Shown: positions 46,964 to 56,614, counted from the first letter of the stretch. The stretch: 64,000 nucleotides of DNA from Streptomyces griseoflavus (GCF_014649995.1 NZ_BMUC01000001.1:1239342-1303341), one strand, 5' to 3'. The notes: generated from the sequence alone by a model not told the origin. A program made the numbers and translations.

Positions 46964-47018
46964 CCGGGGGCAGCGCCCCCGGAGGACGGGAACGGGAAGG
47001 GGCGGCGGGGGCGAAAAA
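46964..47018 (+). repeat. Streptomyces intergenic hairpin repeat (copy B)
   Basis: CCGGGGGCAGCGCCCCCGG (46964-46982) is a hairpin, followed by 27 bases (46992-47018) identical to 44302-44328. It lies between the serB start and the streptophobe 3' end. Confidence 0.7.
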
Positions 47019-47050
47019 AGGTCCCCCCGGCAACCGCTCGCACCCGCAAC

Positions 47051-48893
47051 TCACCGCCCGCCCTCCGGCCCACGCGGCCCCGGCGGAGACGGCGGAGGAG
47101 GAGGCGGCGGAGGGGGCGGAGGCGGCCCCTCGTCCGGCCACAGCGACGCCCGCTCCCCACCACCCCTCCGCCCCTCCCCACCCCGAGGACCACACCCCCG
47201 CCCGACCGGCCCGACGGGCCCGATCACGGTCGGCGCCTCCGAGACATCGCCCCCACCGCCACCCCCGGCCGGCGGCACCCGCAGATACGGATTGGTGTCC
47301 GGATTCGGCGGCCGGAACGCAACCCCCGGCACATACGGCCCCGCCCCCCCCCCCCGCCGGCGGCACCCGCAGATACGGATTGGTGTCCGGATTCGGCGGC
47401 CGGAACGCAACCCCCGGCACATACGGCCCCGCCCGCCCCACCTCCTCCCACCCCTCCCCGACCGCCCCCACCGCCCTGTCACCCCGTGCCGGAACCGCCG
47501 CCCGTCCTCCCGCCGCTCCGCTCGCCCGCGCCAGCAGCGCACCCGCCGCCCCCGCCCCCGCCCCCCACGCCGCCCCCAGCAGCAGCGCCGTGCCGAGCCG
47601 CCCGCGCAGCTCGATGCCCGCGTCGTAGGCGTCGAAGCCCAGTACGGACAGGGAGGCGTCCGCGGACACCACCGTGAGCAGGGCCAGCAGCGGCAGCGTC
47701 ACCGCCGCGACGACGCCCAGCCGCACCGCACACCTCCCCACGAAACCAGCGGCCCCCGCCGACTCCGCCACCCCCGCGGCCCCCACCGAGTCCGCCGGCA
47801 CCGGCGTCCGCACCGCCGTCAGCACCCCCGCCAGCAGCATCATCAGCGCGGCGGCCACCCCGAGCAGCCACACCCGCCCGTCGAGCTCGGCCAGCCGTCC
47901 CAGCGTGACCGGCCGGTCCGGGCCCGCCCGCAGAAGGTCGTCCACGGGATGGGGCAGCACCCCGAGCAGTGGACCGCTCGCCCGCCCCTCCCACGGCACG
48001 AAGAGGCCGACGGGTATCCCGAGCCACACCCCGTTCGGCGCCGCCAGCAGCGCCGCCCCCGCTATCCGCCGCGGATGGTCGTCGCCGGCCGCCGCGTATC
48101 CGGCCCCCGCGTATCCCGCCGCCACCGCCAGCAGCAGCACCGTGACGAGGGCGGACACCGCCGGCCGTACCGCCCGGTGCACGGGTTCCCAGCCACCCGG
48201 CAGCGGCGTACGGCGGGAAGCCAGCAGCGCCACCAGCAGCACACCGGCCGACCAGCCCAGACCACCGAGCAGCGTCGGCACCGTGTCGACGGTGAACCCG
48301 ACCGCCGCCGAGGCGTCGACGAGATCACCGACGCGGTCCGGCAGCAGCCCTCCGACGTCACCCAGCCCCGGGATCTCGACCTCGCCGCCGCCCATGCCCG
48401 GCAGACCGTCCAGCCCCAGCGAGCCCAAGTCGACGGTGACGACGTCGTGACCTGCCCGCACCAGGCCGCCCGTCATCGCCACGAACAACGCGACCACCGC
48501 ACCCGCGCGGGCGAGGAGTTCGGCGGGGGAGACGACAACTCCCGCCGCCCGCAGGGAGCGCAGGAAGAAGTACGACAACAGCAGCGCACCCACGAGGCTC
48601 ACGCCCAGTGGCGTGAAGTCGACGGCCGTGCCGACCTCCGCGCCCGACACCCCGTGGGCGGACACGTCACCGGACGGTGTGACCGCACCACCCGCCCCCA
48701 GCGCCACCACGGCCGCGGTCATCGGCCCCAGCGAACCGGCCGCGTCCGCGTCCAGCAGACGCAGCCCGAGCGCCGCCGTCCCCGCCATCCCGATCAGTGC
48801 CCAGCTCACCGCCGCGATCGCGGACACCAGCACGTCGGCCCATGGCACGCGCCGGCCCGACCACGCGGCGCCGACGCCCGTGGCAGTACTCAT
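47051..48893 (-). CDS. Streptophobe family membrane protein, frameshifted at a 12-C tract
   Basis: This is a strongly hydrophobic protein with about a dozen transmembrane helices, starting MSTATGVGAAWSGRRVPW at ATG 48893. It matches the streptophobe family of Streptomyces. After residue about 480 it turns hydrophilic, with PYVPGVAFRPPNPDTNPYLR, which is then repeated. The 79-base repeat (47268-47346 and 47356-47434) is separated so that a run of 12 C (47344-47355) leaves the copies 88 bases apart, and the frame shifts. With 11 C the protein would be 613 residues, ending in a proline run and stopping at 47051. As sequenced, the frame runs on into serB. The cause may be sequencing error, a real mutation or a switch. 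Confidence 0.75.
47268..47434. repeat. 79-bp tandem duplication split by a 12-base C tract
   Basis: Copy 1 (47268-47346) and copy 2 (47356-47434) are identical over 79 bases and lie 88 bases apart. Between them is C12 (47344-47355), which includes the end of copy 1. Each copy encodes the same GPYVPGVAFRPPNPDTNPYL peptide on the minus strand when in frame. Confidence 0.9.
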
Positions 48894-49133
48894 GGCAGAC
48901 CCCCCGATCCGCGGCGCGGCAACAACACCGCGCATGTCCCCCTCGCGTGGTTTACCACTTTCCGAACCGATTTCAACCCCGTCGGCGCACCCCCGTCGAT
49001 GCGTTGGTGCGCGCTCGTGACAAGCCCGGCTTTCGGTCACGGGGACGAGCCTGAAATAGTTCCCCCCGATGTTCGACATCCCTAGACTCCCTGCGATGGG
49101 GGAAACTCGGGGGACAACTCAGTGGGGCATGGA

Positions 49134-51659
49134 GTGCCGGAACTCGTACTGGAATCAAACGGACGGACCTGGACGCTCGATCCGTCCAGGGCCTACACCC
49201 TCGGACGTGATCCGCAGGGGGACGTCGTGCTGGACGACGCCAGGGTCTCCTGGCGTCACGCCACGATCAGCTTCAACGGGCGCAGTTGGGTCATCGAGGA
49301 CCACGGCAGCACCAACGGCACCTTCGTGCAGGGGCAACGGATCCACCATCTGGAGTTCGGCTCCGACACGGTGCTGAACCTGGGCAACGCGACCGACGGG
49401 CCGCGCGTGACCCTCACCGGCGCCGGCGCCGGCGCGCCGCAGGCCCGGCCGCAGCAGCCGTACGCCGCCCAGGGCGCGAACGCCGGCTGGGCCCAGCAGG
49501 CGCCGCAGCAGCAGCAGCCGCCGGCCCAGCACTCCGGCTGGCAGCCGCAGCAGCAGGCGGCACCGCAGCAGCCCGCGCCGCACATCCCGCAGCAGCAGGG
49601 CCCCGGTGGTGGCGCGGGGGCGCCGCCGGTGTACGGCGACCGCAGTCCCACCACGTTCCACCAGTTCTCCCTCGGGCGCGTGATGCGCATCGGCCGTGCG
49701 CTGGAGAACGACCTCGTCGTCTCCGACCTCCAGGTCTCCCGCAACCACGCCGAGTTCCACTCCACGCCCGACGGCCGCATGGAGATCCGCGACCTCGGCT
49801 CGCACAACGGCACCTACGTCAACGGTCTGCCGATCGCCAAGGGCGGCTCGCAACTGCTCGGCCCCACCGACATCGTGGGCGTCGGTCACTCGACGTTCCG
49901 GATCGTCGGTGACCGGCTCGAGGAGTTCGTCGACACCGGTGAGGTGTCCTTCTCCGCCCGCCACCTGACCGTCACGGTCGACGGCGGCAAGCAGATCCTC
50001 AAGGACGTCTCCTTCGGGGTCCCCGAGAAGTCCCTGATCGCGGTCATCGGCCCGTCCGGTTCCGGCAAGTCCACCCTGCTCAAGGCGCTCACCGGCTACC
50101 GGCCCGCCGACCGGGGCGAGGTCCTCTACGACAACCGCAACCTCTACAAGCAGTTCGCCGAGCTGCGCCAGCGCATCGGTCTGGTCCCGCAGGACGACAT
50201 CCTGCACAAGGAGCTGACCGTCAAGAAGGCCCTGAAGTACGCGGCCAAGCTCCGCTTCCCCGCCGACACCACGGCCGCCGAGCGCGACGCCCGCATCGAC
50301 GAGGTGCTGCGCGAGCTCAAGCTGGACATCCACAAGGACAAGAAGGTCACCTCCCTGTCGGGCGGCCAGCGCAAGCGCGTCTCGGTGGCGCTGGAGCTGC
50401 TCACCAAGCCGTCGCTGATCTTCCTGGACGAGCCGACGTCCGGCCTCGACCCGGGCATGGACCGCGACGTCATGCAGCTGCTGCGCGGCCTCGCCGACGA
50501 CGGCCGTACCGTCCTCGTCGTCACCCACTCGGTGGCCGAGCTGGCGATCTGCGACAAGCTGCTGGTGATGGCGCCGGGCGGTTCGGTCGCCTACTTCGGC
50601 CCGCCCGAGGAGGCCCTGAACTTCTTCGGCTACGACACCTGGGCCGATGTCTTCTCCGCCTTCGAGAACTACCGCGACTACGACTGGGCGGGCCGCTGGA
50701 AGGGCTCGCAGCACTACCAGATGTACGCGGCGGACATCGACGCGGTCGCGCCGCAGTCCGTACAGGTTCCGGCGATGCAGGCCATGAAGCCGCCGAAGCC
50801 GCAGGGCTGGATGTCGCAGTTCGTCACCCTGGTGCGGCGCTACGTCTCGGTGATCGTCTCCGACAAGGGCTTCCTCGCCCTGATGGTGATCCTGCCGGCC
50901 GTCCTCGGCGCGGTCAGTCTGCTCATCGACGCGGACAAGGGCCTGCTGCCCAACCCGCCGAACCCGCAGAGCGGCCGCATCATCCCGAACGGCACGGCGA
51001 CCACGGTCCTGCTGATACTCGCCGTGGGTGCCTGTTTCGCGGGTGCGGCGAACTCCGTGCGCGAGCTGATCAAGGAACGGGTCATCTACGAGCGGGAGCG
51101 TGCCACCGGCCTGTCCCGTTCGGCGTACCTGATGTCGAAGGTGTTCGTGCTCGGCATGATCACCGTGCTGCAGGGCCTGCTCGTCGGTGTGATCGGATTC
51201 TCCAGCCGGGAGATCCCGGAGGAGGGCCTGGTCTTCGGCGGCTTCACGCTGCTGGAGCTCTCCGTGCCGATCATGGCGCTCGGCTTCACCTCGATGATGT
51301 TCGGCCTGATCATCTCCTCGCTGGTGAAGACCGCCGAGAAGACCATGCCGCTGCTGGTGATGTTCGCGATCATCCAGGTCGTCTTCACCGGCTGCCTGTT
51401 CACGCTGCACGGCTCGATCGGCGTCAACCAGTTCTCGTTCCTGATGCCGTCGCGCTGGGCGGTCGCCGCCTCGGGCGCCACGCTGGACTTCAACCGGATC
51501 AGCCCGCCGGAGACGGCGGGCGACACCGACCCGCTGTGGGAGCACACGGTCGGCGCCTGGGCGATGGACATGGGCGCGCTGATCGTCCTCGGCGTGATCT
51601 GCGGCTTCTTCGTGGCCCGCTTCCTGCGCCGCCACGAGCCCGAGGTCATGCGCAAGTGA
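49134..51659 (+). CDS. FHA-domain ABC transporter (ATPase and permease fused)
   Basis: This 841-residue protein has two FHA phosphothreonine-binding domains (about residues 1-90, with LGRDPQGDVVLDD and DHGSTNGTFV; and 175-260, with IGRALENDLVVSD and LGSHNGTYVNG) joined by a Gln/Pro-rich linker. Then comes an ABC ATPase (Walker A GPSGSGKST about 306, signature LSGGQRKR about 408, Walker B FLDEPTSGLD about 430) and an ABC-2 permease with six helices (about 560-835). FHA domains imply control by Ser/Thr kinases, as in mycobacterial Rv1747. GTG 49134 gives PELVLESNGRTW. The substrate is unknown. It is divergent from the streptophobe gene. Confidence 0.94.
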   Translation: MPELVLESNGRTWTLDPSRAYTLGRDPQGDVVLDDARVSWRHATISFNGRSWVIEDHGSTNGTFVQGQRIHHLEFGSDTVLNLGNATDGPRVTLTGAGAGAPQARPQQPYAAQGANAGWAQQAPQQQQPPAQHSGWQPQQQAAPQQPAPHIPQQQGPGGGAGAPPVYGDRSPTTFHQFSLGRVMRIGRALENDLVVSDLQVSRNHAEFHSTPDGRMEIRDLGSHNGTYVNGLPIAKGGSQLLGPTDIVGVGHSTFRIVGDRLEEFVDTGEVSFSARHLTVTVDGGKQILKDVSFGVPEKSLIAVIGPSGSGKSTLLKALTGYRPADRGEVLYDNRNLYKQFAELRQRIGLVPQDDILHKELTVKKALKYAAKLRFPADTTAAERDARIDEVLRELKLDIHKDKKVTSLSGGQRKRVSVALELLTKPSLIFLDEPTSGLDPGMDRDVMQLLRGLADDGRTVLVVTHSVAELAICDKLLVMAPGGSVAYFGPPEEALNFFGYDTWADVFSAFENYRDYDWAGRWKGSQHYQMYAADIDAVAPQSVQVPAMQAMKPPKPQGWMSQFVTLVRRYVSVIVSDKGFLALMVILPAVLGAVSLLIDADKGLLPNPPNPQSGRIIPNGTATTVLLILAVGACFAGAANSVRELIKERVIYERERATGLSRSAYLMSKVFVLGMITVLQGLLVGVIGFSSREIPEEGLVFGGFTLLELSVPIMALGFTSMMFGLIISSLVKTAEKTMPLLVMFAIIQVVFTGCLFTLHGSIGVNQFSFLMPSRWAVAASGATLDFNRISPPETAGDTDPLWEHTVGAWAMDMGALIVLGVICGFFVARFLRRHEPEVMRK

Positions 51660-51675
51660 CCCGCGCCGTACGACC

Positions 51676-51715
51676 CCGAAGGGCGGCACCCCGTCAGGAG
51701 GGTGCCGCCCTTCGG
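51676..51715 (+). terminator. Hairpin terminator after the FHA-ABC gene
   Basis: A perfect 16-bp stem (CCGAAGGGCGGCACCC at 51676-51691 with its complement at 51700-51715) and 8-base loop lie between two convergent genes. Confidence 0.9.
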
Positions 51716-51750
51716 CGTCTGTGCTCGCGTCGCAGAGGTCCGCGCCGACC

Positions 51751-52506
51751 TCAGTACGCGCTGTCGACGTTGTCCATGGTGCCGTACCGGTCGGCCGCGT
51801 AGTTGCAGGCGGCGGTGATGTTGGCGACCGGGTCGTAGATGTTCTTCGAGGTGCCCGGGACGTGGTAGGCCTCGAACGTCGGCGGGATCACCTGGAGCAG
51901 GCCCTTGGAGGGGATGCCGTTGCGGGCGTTGATGTCCCAGAGGTTGATCGCCTTGGGGTTGCCGGAGGACTCCCGCATGATGTTGCGGTGGATGCCCTCG
52001 TAGGAGCCGGGGATGCCGTGCTTCTTCATGATGGACAGGGACTCGCGGATCCAGCCGTCCAGGTGGTTGCCGTAGCTCTTGGGGGCCGACGTGTTCGCCT
52101 CGGCGCGCTCGGCGGAGCGGGAAGCGGCCTCCTTGGCCTGGCGGGCCCGCTCGGCCTCGGCCTTCGCGGCAGCGGCGGCGGCCTTCTTCTGCGCGGCGGC
52201 CTCGGCCTTCTGCGCCGCTGCCTCGGCCGCGGCCTCCTTCTTCGCCGCGATCTGCTCGACCTTGACGCTGGAGGAGGCGAGCCGGTCGGTGACGTCCGCC
52301 TTGACGCCCTGGATCGGCTCCGTGCTGTACGAGACGTTCGCCGCGGGAGCGGAGGCGGCCTCGCTCGTGGTGGTCGTGGACGCGTTGCTCGGGACGGCCG
52401 AGAACCCGATGGCGGCGGCACCGAGGGCGGCGACGCCCGCGACGGCCAGCTTGTGGTGACGGGTCAGCGCACGACTGTGACCACGGGTGAGGAAGTTCTT
52501 CGACAT
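51751..52506 (-). CDS. Secreted lytic transglycosylase (SLT) domain protein
   Basis: This 251-residue secreted protein has a signal peptide (about residues 14-42, ending SAVPSNASTT), a central Ala/Lys/Glu coiled-coil (about 75-140, KKEAAAEAAAQKAEAAAQKK) and a C-terminal SLT-type domain (about 160-251) with the catalytic Glu in NIMRESSGNPKAINLWD and GLLQVIPPTFEAY. It should cleave peptidoglycan between MurNAc and GlcNAc. ATG 52506 is preferred over an upstream frame extension. A good promoter lies about 110 bases upstream, and the 52507-52847 gap (341 bases) holds no further gene. Confidence 0.9.
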   Translation of the reverse strand: MSKNFLTRGHSRALTRHHKLAVAGVAALGAAAIGFSAVPSNASTTTTSEAASAPAANVSYSTEPIQGVKADVTDRLASSSVKVEQIAAKKEAAAEAAAQKAEAAAQKKAAAAAAKAEAERARQAKEAASRSAERAEANTSAPKSYGNHLDGWIRESLSIMKKHGIPGSYEGIHRNIMRESSGNPKAINLWDINARNGIPSKGLLQVIPPTFEAYHVPGTSKNIYDPVANITAACNYAADRYGTMDNVDSAY

Positions 52507-52617
52507 GCGGGAGGACCTCTTCGAATAGCGCGGAGGTCGCTCAACGTCCGGCGGGGACATGGTGCTTCCGGCACGAACGCCGCGGATCGGAACCCACGGC
52601 GCTGAGCGACGCAGCCA

Positions 52618-52646
52618 TTCTTAGCGGCCGCAAAATCGCTGGGCAA
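52618..52646 (-). promoter_or_regulatory. Promoter of the SLT transglycosylase gene
   Basis: On the minus strand TTGCCC (52641-52646) and TAAGAA (52618-52623) are 17 bases apart, a good match to the main sigma-factor promoter. It leaves a leader of about 105 bases before ATG 52506. Confidence 0.6.
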
Positions 52647-52847
52647 AGGTGTGACGTACGAAGCCGGGTAGTGGATCAGGGAGGGGCGAATCGGGGCAGA
52701 TTGGGCAGTACGCCCCGCTCACGTGGACGGTATGTCTCTCCTAGGGCGCTTCGTACGTGATGTGCGCCCTATGCCCGGCCTCACATCCGCCACCCCCGCC
52801 TCTCACCCCTGGTTGCTGGCGCAATGCGCTGCGTGAGGTGGCCCCGG

Positions 52848-53891
52848 TCACCCCGGCAGGACCAGATGCGCATCCCCGAACTCGTGCCACAGGTAGCGCC
52901 CGCGCAGCGCCTCCGCGTACCCCCGGCCGACCGCCTCCCGCCCGGCGACCGCCTCCAGCATCAGCAGGTGCGAGGCGGCCGGCTCGTGCAGCCCCGTCAG
53001 CAGCCCGTCCACCACCCGCACCCCCCGCTGCGGGGTCACCACCAGATCGGTCCACCCCGCCCGGGCGCGCACCACCCCGTCCGCCCCGGCCGCCGACTCC
53101 ACCGCCCGTACGGCCGTCGTCCCCACCCCGATCACCCGGCCGCCCCCCGCCCGCACCGCGCCGATCAGCCGCGCCGACGCCTCCGGCACCACGTACCGCT
53201 CCGGATACGGCGGCTCGTGCGCCTCCGCCGACGCCACCCCCGTGTGCAGCGTCACCGGGGCGAACCCCACCCCGCGGCTCACCAGCTCCGTCACCAGCCG
53301 CGCGGTGAACGGACGCCCCGCACTCGGCATCTCCGCACTCCCCAGCCCGTCCGGCGACGGCAGCGCGAACACCGTCTGGTACGCCGACAACGGCTGATCC
53401 CGCTCCGTGTACGCGTACCGGACGGCCCGCCCGTGCTCCCGCAGCACCCCGAGCACGTCCCGCGACACCCGCGCCCACCACAGCCGGTCGCCCCGCGCGC
53501 TCAGCGGCTCCTCCAGCACCAGCCGCGCACCCCCGGCCAGCCGCACCCCTGTACCCGCGGACGCGCCCGCGCGCGCACGCGTGGTGCCGCGCCCGTCGGG
53601 CTCCCGCAGTTCCACCGCCCAGCGGCCGTCGTCACCCCGCGTGGAGAAGTGCACCACCACACCCGCGCCCCCGAGCCACCCGTCGACGGCCGCCGCCAGC
53701 GTCGGCGACGTGTTCACCACCAGCAGGTCCCCGGCCCGCAGCAGCCGCGGCAGCTCCACGAAGGCGTGGTGCGACACCTCCGTACCCCGCGACACCAGCA
53801 GCCGCACCGCGTCCCGGTCCAGCCCCGGCCCCCGCTGCTCCACCGGCACCCGCGCCGACAACTCCTCCGGCACCTCCACGACCACCGTCAT
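52848..53891 (-). CDS. queA: S-adenosylmethionine:tRNA ribosyltransferase-isomerase QueA
   Basis: This enzyme transfers ribose from SAM to 7-aminomethyl-7-deazaguanine in tRNA during queuosine synthesis. The 347-residue product has the family pattern: LLRAGDLLVVNTSPTLAAAV near the start, YAYTERDQPLSAYQTVFA, FTARLVTELVSRGVGFAPVTLHTGV and TAVRAVESAAG towards the end. Local motifs such as EMPSAGRPFT are normal for QueA. ATG 53891 overlaps the SDR stop by four bases, so the two genes are coupled. No other queuosine gene is in the window. Confidence 0.93.
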   Translation of the reverse strand: MTVVVEVPEELSARVPVEQRGPGLDRDAVRLLVSRGTEVSHHAFVELPRLLRAGDLLVVNTSPTLAAAVDGWLGGAGVVVHFSTRGDDGRWAVELREPDGRGTTRARAGASAGTGVRLAGGARLVLEEPLSARGDRLWWARVSRDVLGVLREHGRAVRYAYTERDQPLSAYQTVFALPSPDGLGSAEMPSAGRPFTARLVTELVSRGVGFAPVTLHTGVASAEAHEPPYPERYVVPEASARLIGAVRAGGGRVIGVGTTAVRAVESAAGADGVVRARAGWTDLVVTPQRGVRVVDGLLTGLHEPAASHLLMLEAVAGREAVGRGYAEALRGRYLWHEFGDAHLVLPG

Positions 53892-54586
53892 CGCCGCTCC
53901 TCCAGCAGCGCCGGAGCCCCGTAGCGACCGCTCGCCGGCCGCCCGTCCAGCAACGCCAGGAACGCCGGCACCACCTCGGCCGGATCGGGCCGGTGACCGT
54001 CGTCGTCCGGCACGGCCGCCGCGTACAGCTCCGTCGCCATGTCACCGGGATCGACCGCCCACACCCGCAGTCCCGGCTCCTCCACCGCCAGCACCGCCGC
54101 CAACCGGTCCAGGGCCGCCTTGGACGCCCCGTACCCGCCCCACGTCGGGTACGCCTCGGCGGCGGCGTCCGAGCTGACCACGAGCACCGCCCCGGCGGGC
54201 GCCGCCCGCAGCAGCGGCAGCGCCTCCTGCACCAGCCCCAGCGCCGCCACCAGGTTCACCTCCAGCGCCCGCCGCAGGCCCTCCAGCGGCAGCTCCTCCA
54301 GCGGCACCAGCGGCTCGGCGCCCAGCGCGCTGGCGTTGTGCACCAGCAGATCCACCCCGCCCAGCCGCCACGCCGCTGCCACCAGCTCCGCACGGTGCCC
54401 CGCGTCCGTGACGTCCCCGGGCAGCGCGGTCACCCGCGTGCCGTGCGCCGACACCAGCCCCGCCGTCTCTGCCAGCGGAACCGGCCCCCGCGCGTCCAGC
54501 ACCAGATCCCAGCCACGCTCGGCCAGCGCCCGCGCGAGCGCCGCCCCGAGTCCCTTCGAAGCCCCCGTGATGATCGCAACCGGCAT
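53888..54586 (-). CDS. SDR family NAD(P)-dependent oxidoreductase
   Basis: This 232-residue classical short-chain dehydrogenase has TGASKGLG (residues 8-15), NASALG near 86, Ser in VVSSDAAAE and an intact YGASK (Tyr about 156, Lys about 160). The C-terminus is short. The substrate is unknown. ATG 54586 has GAGGGGACGG upstream. The ATGA overlap with queA suggests one transcript, though no metabolic link to queuosine is known to me. Confidence 0.9.
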   Translation of the reverse strand: MPVAIITGASKGLGAALARALAERGWDLVLDARGPVPLAETAGLVSAHGTRVTALPGDVTDAGHRAELVAAAWRLGGVDLLVHNASALGAEPLVPLEELPLEGLRRALEVNLVAALGLVQEALPLLRAAPAGAVLVVSSDAAAEAYPTWGGYGASKAALDRLAAVLAVEEPGLRVWAVDPGDMATELYAAAVPDDDGHRPDPAEVVPAFLALLDGRPASGRYGAPALLEERR

Positions 54587-54834
54587 GACAACCGTCCCCT
54601 CGTCGTCGGCGACGCCCGATCGGCGTGCCCCCAACGTAGGGACCCGCCGGCCGCCGCCGCCTCGGCCCCGGGACGCAGGGACCCGGGTCCGTTCGCCCTA
54701 CACCGCCGTCCCCGGGTCCGCGGCCCTACGCCGGCGGCCGCGCACACCGGACCGCGGACCTAGGACCAACGCCCCGCCGCCGCCCGCCGCCCGCCCGATC
54801 CGCGCCGCCGGCCCCCACCGGTACCGTGAGGAGC

Positions 54835-55980
54835 ATGAGCCACGGCCCCCGGTCCGGCCTCGCCGCGGTGAGCGCCGCGTTGCTGGCCATGAGCAGGCAC
54901 CTCGAGGTCCGCGACGTCCTCAAGACGATCGTCGCCTCGGCCCGCGAACTCCTCGACGCCCAGTACGCCGCCCTCGGCGTGCCCGACGACCACGGCGGCT
55001 TCGCCCAGTTCGTGGTCGACGGCGTCAGCGACGAGCAGTGGAAGGCCATCGGGCCCCTCCCGCGCCAGCACGGCATCCTCGCCGCGATGATCGGCGAGGC
55101 CACCCCGCAGCGCCTCGCCGACGTGCGCCGCGATCCCCGCTTCGAGGGCTGGCCCAGCGCCCACCCCGATCTCGTCGACTTCCTGGGCCTGCCCATCCGC
55201 GACGGCGACGAGGTCATCGGCGCCCTGTTCCTCGCCAACAAGAACTGCGACAGGACCGACGGGACCTGCGGCTTCACCGAGGACGACGAGGAACTGCTCG
55301 CCATCCTCGCCCAGCACGCCGCGATCGCCCTCACCAACGCCCGGCTCTACGAACGCAGCCGCGAACTGACCATCGCCGAGGAACGCTCCCGCCTCGCCCA
55401 CGAGCTCCACGACGCCGTCAGCCAGAAACTCTTCTCCCTGCGGCTCACCGCCCAGGCCGCCGCCCGCCTCGTCGACCGCGACCCCTCCCGCGCCAAGGGC
55501 GAACTCCAGCAGGTGGCCGTCCTCGCCGCCGAGGCCGTCGAGGAACTGCGCGCCGCGGTCGTCGAACTGCGCCCCGCGGCACTCGACGAGGACGGCCTGG
55601 TCGCCACGCTGCGCACACAGGTCCAGGTCCTGGACCGTGCCCACACCGCGCGTGTCACCTTTACCGGCCACGGCGTACGCGCCCTGCCCGCGGCCCAGGA
55701 GGAGGCGCTGCTGCGGGTGGCCCAGGAGGCGCTGCACAACGCCCTGCGGCACTCCGGCGGCGACCGCGTCGACGTCACCCTGGAGCGCAGGGGAGGCGGG
55801 GCGGTCCTGCGGGTCAGCGACGACGGCAGCGGCTTCGAGACGCCCGTCGTGCGCCGCGCGGGCCGCCATCTGGGCCTGGTCTCCATGCGGGACCGGGCGA
55901 GCGGGGTCGGCGGCAGGCTGACCGTGGAATCGGCGCCCGGCAAGGGCACCACGATCGAGATGGAGGTTCCCGGTGGCTGA
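54835..55980 (+). CDS. GAF-domain sensor histidine kinase (NarL/HisKA_3 type)
   Basis: This 381-residue soluble kinase has an N-terminal GAF sensing domain (about residues 20-165), a HisKA_3 dimerisation helix with EERSRLAHELHDAVSQKL (phospho-His about 192) and a HATPase domain (N-box EALHNALRH, then DDGSGF and GLVSMRDRA). No membrane segment is present, so it senses a cytoplasmic signal. ATG 54835 is used; GTG 54826 is an in-frame alternative. The 3' end overlaps the response-regulator GTG by eight bases. Confidence 0.93.
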   Translation: MSHGPRSGLAAVSAALLAMSRHLEVRDVLKTIVASARELLDAQYAALGVPDDHGGFAQFVVDGVSDEQWKAIGPLPRQHGILAAMIGEATPQRLADVRRDPRFEGWPSAHPDLVDFLGLPIRDGDEVIGALFLANKNCDRTDGTCGFTEDDEELLAILAQHAAIALTNARLYERSRELTIAEERSRLAHELHDAVSQKLFSLRLTAQAAARLVDRDPSRAKGELQQVAVLAAEAVEELRAAVVELRPAALDEDGLVATLRTQVQVLDRAHTARVTFTGHGVRALPAAQEEALLRVAQEALHNALRHSGGDRVDVTLERRGGGAVLRVSDDGSGFETPVVRRAGRHLGLVSMRDRASGVGGRLTVESAPGKGTTIEMEVPGG

Positions 55981-56614
55981 CGCGATCAAGGTGCTGCTGG
56001 TCGACGATCACCAGGTGGTACGCCGGGGCCTGCGCACCTTCCTGGAGGTGCAGGACGACATCGAGGTCGTCGGCGAGGCCGCGGACGGCGCGGAAGGGGT
56101 CGCCCTGGCGGGGGAACTGCACCCCGACGTCATCCTCATGGACGTCAAGATGCCCGGCATGGACGGCGTCGACGCCCTGCGCAGGCTCCGCGAACTGGGA
56201 CATCCGGCGCGCGTGCTGATCGTCACGAGCTTCACCGAACAGCGCACCGTGGTCCCCGCGCTGCGCGCGGGCGCCGCCGGCTACGTGTACAAGGACGTCG
56301 ATCCCGACGCGCTCGCCGGAGCGATCCGCTCCGTGCACGCCGGGCACGTGCTGCTCCAGGCGGAGGTGGCCGGCGCGCTGCTCGCCCAGGAGGAGACCGG
56401 CTCGGGTCAGGGACGCGCGGGCTCGCTCACGGAGCGGGAGCGGGAAGTGCTCGGGCTCATAGCGGACGGCCGCGCCAACCGGGAGATCGCCCGCGCCCTG
56501 GTCCTCTCGGAGAAGACCGTGAAGACCCATGTGTCGAACATCCTGATGAAACTCGATCTGGCGGACCGGACCCAGGCCGCCCTGTGGGCCGTACGCCACG
56601 GCCTCAGCGGCTGA
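55973..56614 (+). CDS. LuxR/NarL family response regulator
   Basis: This 213-residue protein has a receiver domain (residues 1-125: DD at 11-12, phospho-Asp 57 in LMDVKMPGMDG, Lys in YVYKDVD) and a C-terminal LuxR-type helix-turn-helix (about 148-210, LTEREREVLGLIADGRANREIARALVLSEKTVKTHVSNIL). It is the partner of the upstream kinase and overlaps it. GTG 55973 is the start. Chaplin gene chpE follows 158 bases downstream, but regulation of it is not shown. Confidence 0.94.
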   Translation: MADAIKVLLVDDHQVVRRGLRTFLEVQDDIEVVGEAADGAEGVALAGELHPDVILMDVKMPGMDGVDALRRLRELGHPARVLIVTSFTEQRTVVPALRAGAAGYVYKDVDPDALAGAIRSVHAGHVLLQAEVAGALLAQEETGSGQGRAGSLTEREREVLGLIADGRANREIARALVLSEKTVKTHVSNILMKLDLADRTQAALWAVRHGLSG

